Shown: positions 6,543 through 11,142 of the stretch, piece after piece
How the letters are laid out: the number at the start of each line of letters is the position of its first letter
Position numbering within the stretch: position 1 is the stretch's first letter
Assembly: GCA_030673955.1 (NCBI GenBank)
Contig: DAOVBF010000010.1
Location: forward strand, 1-11,142
Source of the DNA: Deltaproteobacteria bacterium
GTDB lineage: Bacteria > Myxococcota_A > UBA9160 > SZUA-336
Direction of reading: 5' to 3'
DNA length: 11,142 bases
Notes under the pieces: generated by a model
What the model was told of the DNA's origin: nothing
Seen by the model: the letters and a program-made list of their open reading frames with translations, nothing else
Database searches by the model: none
Program-made: the position numbers and the translations under genes

Positions 6543-7349
6543 CTAGGTGCGGCTCTGCGCGGCTCGCACCGCCTCGAGCAGCCGTGTCAGGGTCGCCGCT
6601 CCGGGGCCCCGCAAGCTGATCGCACAGGCCCGGGTAATCTCGCTCTCGTAGAGATTGACCTCGATCAAGCGCCCGCCGTGGTGGTAGACGTCTAAGGGGA
6701 TCTGTGCGGCGGGGTATACCGTCGCGGACGTGCCGGCCACGATGCAGCAGTCGGCCTGCCGTCCCTGCTCGAAGCAGCCGTGAAGCAGATCCGGAGGGAT
6801 GGGCTCACCGAACTGCACGGTGTCCGACTTGATGACGCCGCCGCACTCGTCGCAGCGCGGGGGAAGATTCTTGGGATCGACCTCGATCGCATCCCGGGGC
6901 CAGCGCCGGGCGCAGTCGAGACAACGCAGAAGGGTGGCGTTCCCGTGGATCTCGAGGATTTCACGGTGCCCAGCGGCGCGGTGGAGATTGTCGATGTTCT
7001 GCGTAATCAGGCAGCGGAGAATCCCTATCTTCTCGAGCTCGGCGAGTGCGAAGTGAGCGTCATTCGGGCGCGCCTGGAACAGGGTCTCCGCGAGCGCCTT
7101 CATCGGACCCTTCGGATTAAGGCGTTCGCGCCACTCGCTGGCGGGGTCGCGCAGGAAGCGCTGATAGCCGTCCATGGGTGGCTCGCCGTGGATGGTCCAG
7201 ATCCCGCCCGGTCCGCGGAAGGGAGGAATGCCGCTCTCGACGGAGAGGCCCGCGCCCGTGAGGGAGATCGCGTGCCGGGACTCTCCCAGGATGCGCGCCG
7301 CCGCCTCGAAGTCCTCCTCGCTGCTCTGAATCGCGGGCTGGTCGGTCAT
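6543..7349 (-). CDS. Sir2-family NAD-dependent protein deacylase (sirtuin)
   Basis: The 268-residue protein removes acyl groups from lysine using NAD+, releasing nicotinamide and O-acyl-ADP-ribose. Motifs are in order: G-A-G-L-S-V-E-S-G-I-P-P-F-R-G (32-46, NAD binding), T-Q-N-I-D-N-L-H (116-123), catalytic H135 in E-I-H-G-N, zinc cysteines C143/C146 and C166/C169, V-Q-F-G-E (178-182), G-T-S-A-T-V-Y-P-A (206-214) and E-V-N (230-232). All catalytic and zinc residues are present. The Tyr/Arg pair of desuccinylase-type sirtuins is not evident, so the acyl preference is open. The protein is cytoplasmic. The start follows GAGAAGG at 8 bases. The gene lies 21 bases after rhomboid and is last in the operon; the hairpin region follows its stop. 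Confidence 0.95.
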   Translation of the reverse strand: MTDQPAIQSSEEDFEAAARILGESRHAISLTGAGLSVESGIPPFRGPGGIWTIHGEPPMDGYQRFLRDPASEWRERLNPKGPMKALAETLFQARPNDAHFALAELEKIGILRCLITQNIDNLHRAAGHREILEIHGNATLLRCLDCARRWPRDAIEVDPKNLPPRCDECGGVIKSDTVQFGEPIPPDLLHGCFEQGRQADCCIVAGTSATVYPAAQIPLDVYHHGGRLIEVNLYESEITRACAISLRGPGAATLTRLLEAVRAAQSRT

Positions 7350-7370
7350 GGGGGGAGCCTTCTCGCTGGA

Positions 7371-8120
7371 TCAGTGGTAGGTCGGGCGGTCGTCGTCCTC
7401 GTCGGACTTCCGGCGTTTCTCCCACTCTTCACGCCGCACGGCCCGCAAGCGTCCGCGCATGCGGTAGCGATGCCAGCGGTAACGCAGGCTACTGGAGCTC
7501 AGGGAGCGCCCGAAGTAGCTTCGCAGGTCGCGCCGCAGCAGCACCGCAGCGACGAGGACGCCTCCCAGGTGGCCTGCGTGACTGATGCTGGCGCCGCCGA
7601 AAGCGACCTGCAAGACGAACAGTACCGGAATGAACCAGATCGCCTTGATCGGGATGGGCGGGAAGAGCAGCATGATCGTGCGATCGGGCCACGTCAGGCT
7701 GAAGGCCATGAGGATTCCGTAGACCGCGCCCGACGCACCGAGCGTGGGGACGGCGTAGTTTCCGGTCAGGCCGTTCCAGAGCAGGATCACGAGGCCGGCG
7801 CCCACCCCGCAGATCAGATAGAAGCGCAGAAAACGCCTTCCTCCCCAGATCTGCTCGAGCTGACCCCCGAACATCCACAGTGCGAACATGTTGAAGAAGA
7901 TGTGCATGATGCCGCGGGGATCATGCAGCCACATGTATGTAAACGGCTGCCACACGTAGCCCCTGGAGAAGAAATCGCTGGTCCTGATCACGCCGATGTC
8001 TGTCAGCCCTGGCGAGAACTGCTGTGCGACCCAAATCACACCGGTGACGATCATGATGCGCTTCACCATGGGTGTGAGCCCCGGGAAACCGCTAGCTCCG
8101 TACTGGCGCCGACCGTGCAC
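7371..8120 (-). CDS. Rhomboid-family intramembrane serine protease
   Basis: With GTG at 8120 the protein has 249 residues and about six membrane segments. Rhomboid motifs are H-I-F-F-N-M (H73, N77), G-A-S-G (128-131, nucleophile Ser130) and H-A-G-H-L-G-G (catalytic His184). All key residues are present, so cleavage of membrane substrates is expected; the substrate is unknown. The tail after about residue 196 is strongly basic and then ends in an acidic D-E-D-D-D patch, which is probably cytoplasmic. A longer frame reaching 8372 would overlap the LLM gene and add about 84 low-complexity R/A-rich residues, so the GTG preceded by AAAGGA at 7 bases is preferred. ATG at 8069 is a shorter alternative. 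The gene lies 50 bases after the LLM gene and 21 before the sirtuin gene. Confidence 0.92.
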   Translation of the reverse strand: MHGRRQYGASGFPGLTPMVKRIMIVTGVIWVAQQFSPGLTDIGVIRTSDFFSRGYVWQPFTYMWLHDPRGIMHIFFNMFALWMFGGQLEQIWGGRRFLRFYLICGVGAGLVILLWNGLTGNYAVPTLGASGAVYGILMAFSLTWPDRTIMLLFPPIPIKAIWFIPVLFVLQVAFGGASISHAGHLGGVLVAAVLLRRDLRSYFGRSLSSSSLRYRWHRYRMRGRLRAVRREEWEKRRKSDEDDDRPTYH

Positions 8121-8127
8121 AGGACCG

Positions 8128-8133
8128 TCCTTT
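8128..8133 (-). promoter_or_regulatory. Shine-Dalgarno deciding the rhomboid start
   Basis: AAAGGA on the minus strand stands 7 bases before the GTG at 8120. The ATG at 8069 has no comparable site. This supports the 249-residue rhomboid. Confidence 0.55.
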
Positions 8134-8170
8134 CCGGGGCACGCGAGGAAGCCCCTCTTCCGCGTTGAGG

Positions 8171-9091
8171 CTAAGAAAAATCCGCGGTTTTGGCTGGCGC
8201 GAGCGCCTCGAGGGCACGCAGCGCTGCCGGCTCGTCGAGCGCCGAGAGGTCCAGGATCGGCAGATCCACGCCCAGGCTGGCCGGCAGCGAGGCCAGACGC
8301 TCGCGGCACCTGGCAGGATCGCCCCAAAGCAGCGCGTCGGCCAACGCGCGCTCTGGCAGCTTGGCGAACCACGGGCAGTGGCGGCGGTAGGCTTTTGCCG
8401 CGGCTTCGAGCGAGGCCCCGGGCCGCGCGAAGACCCAGATCCAGGTCTCGATCTCACGCGCAAGCCGCTCCTGCAAGGGCTCCAGGTGTTCCCGTAGCGG
8501 TGGCACGTTTGCGTCCCAGACGTCAGCGTGGTGCTCGGCCACGCGCAGCGCCCCGGGACCCCTTGCGGCCACGACCAGGGGGATCGGCTCGCTCGGCCGA
8601 CCGATGAACGCCCGCTCGAGCTTTACGAACTGCCCCCGCCGCGTCACCTGCTCCCCCGCGAGGAGCTGCCGCAGCGCGTCGAGGGTTTCTTCGAGTCGGG
8701 CGAGTCGCTCCCCCGCGGAAAGCGGAGGGATCCCGAAACGGGCTTCATGACGCCCGACGCCCGCTCCGAAGAAGCCGATCGCGCGTCCGCCGCTCGCCTC
8801 CTGGAGTGTTGCCAGGCTGCGTGCGAGCAGAGCCGCGTTCCAGAACACGGGAAGCCGGATGGACCCGACGCGTGCGCGGGTCGTTGACGCGAGCGCGAGC
8901 GCTGCGAGTGCGCTCGTGTCATAGATCGGTGCGCCGCCTCGCCGCGGAAGCAGCGTCGCGTCGCCATCGACAAGCACGACCGCATAGCCCAGGTCGTCTG
9001 CGCACCGGGCCAGGCGCTGAATCTGGTCGAGCGAGAGCCAGTGGCCCGTGAGCGCGACGCCCAGGCGCGCGCTCGGTGCGGCCTGTTTCAC
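8171..9091 (-). CDS. LLM-class flavin/F420-dependent oxidoreductase
   Basis: The 306-residue protein has the luciferase-like monooxygenase fold pattern: an N-terminal L-x-x-I-Q-R-L-A-R-x-A-D-D-L-G-Y helix (about 22-36), a strand A-R-V-G-S-I-R-L-P-V near 72, and a cofactor-binding region around G-F-F-G-A-G-V-G-R-H-E-A-R-F-G (106-120). It continues with P-L-V-V-A-A-R-G-P-G-A-L-R-V-A-E-H-H-A-D-V-W-D, the usual phosphate-binding loop and following helix. The reaction is an oxidation or reduction of an unknown small molecule with reduced FMN or F420; the sequence does not say which. The GTG start overlaps the Nudix stop as GTGA, implying coupling. Placement with DNA repair and nucleotide-sugar cleanup enzymes gives no clear substrate hint. 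Confidence 0.88.
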   Translation of the reverse strand: MKQAAPSARLGVALTGHWLSLDQIQRLARCADDLGYAVVLVDGDATLLPRRGGAPIYDTSALAALALASTTRARVGSIRLPVFWNAALLARSLATLQEASGGRAIGFFGAGVGRHEARFGIPPLSAGERLARLEETLDALRQLLAGEQVTRRGQFVKLERAFIGRPSEPIPLVVAARGPGALRVAEHHADVWDANVPPLREHLEPLQERLAREIETWIWVFARPGASLEAAAKAYRRHCPWFAKLPERALADALLWGDPARCRERLASLPASLGVDLPILDLSALDEPAALRALEALAPAKTADFS

Positions 9092-9609
9092 CGAGACGAA
9101 TCCCTGCGCCGCGCCACGTGGTAGAGCGCGACGATGCTCTTCGCGTCGATGATCTCGCCGCGCTCGATCATGTCCAGCGCCTCGCTAAAGCGCACCTCGT
9201 GGATCTCGATATGTTCGGCGTGCTCGTGCTGCAGCGTGCCTGGCTGCAGGTCGTACGCGCAGAAGAGGTGAATGCGCTCGTCCGTAAAGCCGGGCGACGT
9301 CAGAATCACACCCGTCGGCTCGATGCGTCCCGCGCGGTAGCCTGTCTCCTCTTCGAGCTCGCGGGCCGCACATGCCTCCGGATCCTCCCCCGGACCGAGC
9401 TTGCCTGCGGGAACCTCCCAGATGGTTCCGCCCGGCGCGTGGCGGTACTGATGCAGCAGGAGAATGCGTTCGTCATCCATGAACGGCACGACCGCCGCCG
9501 CTCCGGGATGGCGCAGGATCTCCAGCGTCACACGCTTGCCCGAGGGCAGCTGGGCCTCCTCGAGCCCGAAGGAGCCCACGGAACCGTCGTGAAGCGTGCG
9601 CCGCTTCAC
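9088..9609 (-). CDS. Nudix hydrolase, ADP-ribose pyrophosphatase type
   Basis: The 173-residue protein hydrolyses a nucleoside diphosphate linked to another group, probably ADP-ribose to AMP and ribose 5-phosphate. The Nudix box is complete at 69-91 (G-x5-E-x7-R-E-L-x-E-E-x-G-Y), with metal-binding E84, E87 and E88. Pro106 in S-P-G-F-T-D-E-R, about 16 residues after the box glycine, is the hallmark of the ADP-ribose branch. The N-terminal V-P-F sheet and Q-Y-R-H before W-E-V-P-A-G-K also fit. GTG at 9609 is chosen because it overlaps the nth stop as GTGA and follows AAGGAG at 6 bases; an upstream ATG would add about 32 residues inside nth. The substrate is inferred, and other nucleotide sugars are possible. 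Confidence 0.92.
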   Translation of the reverse strand: MKRRTLHDGSVGSFGLEEAQLPSGKRVTLEILRHPGAAAVVPFMDDERILLLHQYRHAPGGTIWEVPAGKLGPGEDPEACAARELEEETGYRAGRIEPTGVILTSPGFTDERIHLFCAYDLQPGTLQHEHAEHIEIHEVRFSEALDMIERGEIIDAKSIVALYHVARRRDSSR

Positions 9610-10283
9610 GCCTTTCTCCTTCTCGTCTTCCGCGTCCTCCGCTTGGGGAACGGACAGTCCGGGAAGATGGGGCAGCCCTCGCAGGCGGGGTTGCGAGCTG
9701 TGCAAATGCGACGCCCGTGGAAGATCATCGCGTGCGAGAACTGGGTCCAGTCCTCTTCGGGGATCAGCTCCATCAGCTCGCGCTCGATCCGCACCGGATC
9801 TTTCTGCTGCGTGAGCCCCATGCGCTGCGAGAGGCGCGCGACGTGGGTATCCACGACCAGCCCGGGCGTGTCGAAGGCGTTGCCCAGGATCACGTTGGCT
9901 GTCTTACGCCCGACCCCCGGCAGCTTGACCAGCTCCTCCATCGTGTCGGGAATCTGCTCCTCGTGCCTCTCGACCACCGCCCGGGCCATGCCGATCAGGC
10001 TCTTGGCTTTGTTCTTGTAGAAACCGGTGGGACGGATGATCCGCTCGAGCTCGGACGGTCGGGCCTTGGCCAGTTGGGAGGCGTCCGGAAAGCGCCTGAA
10101 CAAGGCGGGGGTTACGGTGTTGACGACCTTGTCGGTGCACTGGGCCGAGAGCAGGGTTGCGCAGAGCAGCTCGAACGCATCGGTGTAGTCGAGCTCGCAG
10201 TGCGCATCGGCATGCGTCTCGAAGAGCACCTTTCGGATGCGCTGGGCGCGGAAACTAAGCGCTCTCTTCGATTCACGAGGCAT
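9606..10283 (-). CDS. nth: Endonuclease III (DNA glycosylase/AP lyase)
   Basis: The 225-residue protein removes oxidised pyrimidines from DNA and cuts the resulting abasic site in base excision repair. It has the helix-hairpin-helix L-P-G-V-G-R-K-T-A-N-V-I-L (121-133) with catalytic Lys127, catalytic Asp145 in V-V-D-T-H-V-A-R, and a [4Fe-4S] cluster motif C-x6-C-x2-C-x5-C (C194, C201, C204, C210). All are intact and the length is normal. The tail is very basic (K-R-R-T-R-K-T-R-R-R-K). ATG at 10283 is chosen because M-P-R-E-S-K starts just before the domain; ATGs at 10331 and 10349 would add up to 22 odd residues. No good Shine-Dalgarno is visible. It is the first gene of the leftward operon and is coupled to the Nudix gene. 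Confidence 0.97.
   Translation of the reverse strand: MPRESKRALSFRAQRIRKVLFETHADAHCELDYTDAFELLCATLLSAQCTDKVVNTVTPALFRRFPDASQLAKARPSELERIIRPTGFYKNKAKSLIGMARAVVERHEEQIPDTMEELVKLPGVGRKTANVILGNAFDTPGLVVDTHVARLSQRMGLTQQKDPVRIERELMELIPEEDWTQFSHAMIFHGRRICTARNPACEGCPIFPDCPFPKRRTRKTRRRKA
9616..9621 (-). promoter_or_regulatory. Shine-Dalgarno deciding the Nudix start
   Basis: AAGGAG on the minus strand lies 6 bases before the GTG at 9609, inside the last codons of nth. It supports the short Nudix start and coupled translation. Confidence 0.6.
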
Positions 10284-10360
10284 CGGGCCCGCAGGGTAGC
10301 CCAGAATCGAGCCTGGATGGAGGAAATCCATCGAGCCCCGGGATACCATTTGTACCCGCC
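10284..10360. promoter_or_regulatory. Divergent nth / hydrolase promoter region
   Basis: These 77 bases separate two divergent genes, so promoters for both should lie here or just inside the genes. ATCGAGCC occurs twice in the same orientation (10306-10313 and 10330-10337). GATGGA (10316-10321) and TCCATC (10327-10332) form an inverted repeat with a 5-base loop. TACCAT (10344-10349) is a loose -10-like match 11 bases before the hydrolase ATG, so a near-leaderless transcript is possible. None of these is a proven operator. Confidence 0.3.
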
Positions 10361-10981
10361 ATGGTTTGGAAGGAGCGGGTGGTCACGATCCCCGTCGAGT
10401 CGGATGGCCTGATGCTCGAGGGCGTTTGGCAGGCGGGCACCAAGCGTGGCGCGGTGATTGCGCCGCCCCACCCGCTGTATGGGGGAAGCCTCGATCATCC
10501 GGTGGTGAACGAGCTGGCCTACACCCTCTACCGGGAGGGGTTCGCCTCCGTGCGCTTCAACTGGCGTGGGGTGGGGGCCAGCCAAGGTGTTCCCAGCGGG
10601 GACCGAGGCGATGCCGAGCGCGACTTCAGGGCCGCCCTGGACCACCTGCACCAGAGCGCTCCCTCTCCCCTGCTGGGAGCGGGCTACTCTTTCGGTGCGG
10701 CCACAGCTTTGCGTGTGGCACTGGTCGATGCGCGGATCCAGGAGCTGCTGCTCGTGGCGCCTCCCGGGGATATGATCCGCGCGTTGCAGATCGAGACCTT
10801 CCAAGGGCCCATCCATGTCATCGCGGGTGGCCAGGACGTGTTCGCGCGCGCGGATGAGCTCTCGAGTCTCCTGGCGTCGCTTCCCAACGCACGCCTCGAT
10901 GTGATCCCCGAGGCGGACCACTTCTTCACGTCGAAGGGGCTTGGGAGTTTGTCCCAGCTCGTACGCGCGGCGGTGGCGTAG
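10361..10981 (+). CDS. Alpha/beta hydrolase (COG2945-like)
   Basis: The 206-residue protein has a short alpha/beta hydrolase fold without a lid. The likely catalytic triad is Ser110 in G-Y-S-F-G, Asp159 in G-G-Q-D-V-F and His187 in A-D-H-F-F. The H-P-L-Y-G-G-S-L-D-H-P-V-V stretch (37-49) and F-N-W-R-G-V-G-A-S-Q-G (66-76) are typical of the family of predicted hydrolases in COG2945. It probably cleaves an ester or a similar small substrate, which is unknown. There is no signal peptide, so it is cytoplasmic. It is transcribed rightwards, opposite to nth, and appears monocistronic. ATG at 10361 has no good Shine-Dalgarno but begins properly before the first strand. Confidence 0.92.
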   Translation: MVWKERVVTIPVESDGLMLEGVWQAGTKRGAVIAPPHPLYGGSLDHPVVNELAYTLYREGFASVRFNWRGVGASQGVPSGDRGDAERDFRAALDHLHQSAPSPLLGAGYSFGAATALRVALVDARIQELLLVAPPGDMIRALQIETFQGPIHVIAGGQDVFARADELSSLLASLPNARLDVIPEADHFFTSKGLGSLSQLVRAAVA

Positions 10982-11142
10982 TCGGAGTTTCGCGGTCGCG
11001 AAGCCCGGATGGGCGTCATCTCGAACGGACACCGCCGTTCCCGGCGAAAGCCCCCAGCGGGGTTGCCCGATTCGGTCGGATTCCGAGCGCCTGCAGCCTC
11101 TCACGGCCTTCTCTCGCCGCACGAGCGACGCTCTCTCATCGC
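10982..11142. other. Intergenic tail with two small inverted repeats
   Basis: No gene was found in these 161 bases. TTCGCG/CGCGAA (10989-11002) is a near-contiguous palindrome 8 bases after the hydrolase stop. GAACGG/CCGTTC (11023-11028 and 11035-11040) is a 6-bp stem with a 6-base loop. Neither is followed by a T-run, so they are at best weak terminators. Confidence 0.3.

Noticed and set aside
6054..6695. Long open frames through the hairpin region on both strands
   Set aside because: The translations are repetitive A/R/G/P-rich products of the palindromes and run into the sirtuin gene antisense. No start with a ribosome binding site or domain was found.
6780..8168. A 462-codon open frame on the plus strand
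   Set aside because: It lies antisense to the sirtuin and rhomboid genes, which have full catalytic motifs. The translation shows no recognisable domain and is typical of a shadow frame in GC-rich DNA.
8121..8372. N-terminal extension of the rhomboid protein
   Set aside because: The extra 84 residues overlap the LLM gene in another frame and are low-complexity. A GTG with a good ribosome binding site at 8120 gives a normal rhomboid.
10112..11122. A 336-codon open frame on the minus strand
   Set aside because: It overlaps nth in another frame and lies antisense to the alpha/beta hydrolase, which has a clear catalytic triad. No family is recognisable in its translation.

Overview
The window is GC-rich chromosomal DNA of a Gram-negative bacterium. 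An ADP-heptose pathway adenylyltransferase and an AsmA-type envelope protein indicate an LPS-bearing outer membrane. The small XRE regulator and overall gene style recall Myxococcota and other deltaproteobacteria-like lineages, but that placement is inference. Ten genes are complete and one is cut by the left edge. No transposase, CRISPR array, tRNA or rRNA was seen.

Positions 1-5541 hold a leftward (minus-strand) run, read from right to left: a large AsmA-like membrane-anchored protein, a stand-alone heptose-1-phosphate adenylyltransferase (RfaE2 type) whose start lies inside the asmA end, a MoxR AAA+ ATPase, a DUF58 protein, and the first 233 residues of a BatD-like lipoprotein. The last three genes overlap by ATGA junctions and form the known MoxR/DUF58/Bat-type module. 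The whole run looks like an envelope-related operon.

Positions 5542-6103 hold a 274-base divergent spacer and a small rightward XRE regulator with an ideal Shine-Dalgarno sequence. Positions 6104-6542, between this gene and the convergent sirtuin gene, contain no convincing gene but are packed with hairpins. There are five tandem REP-like units of about 24-31 bases, several strong triloop hairpins, and a nested two-arm cruciform. This is the most unusual part of the window.

Positions 6543-10283 hold a second leftward operon, read from right to left: endonuclease III (nth), an ADP-ribose pyrophosphatase-type Nudix hydrolase, an LLM-class flavin/F420 oxidoreductase, a rhomboid protease and a Sir2 deacylase. 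The first three are coupled by 4-base GTGA overlaps; the later gaps are 50 and 21 bases. Sirtuins release O-acyl-ADP-ribose and ADP-ribose Nudix enzymes can hydrolyse such products, so a functional link inside the operon is plausible but unproven.

A rightward alpha/beta hydrolase (10361-10981) diverges from nth across a 77-base spacer. The remaining 161 bases hold only small inverted repeats.
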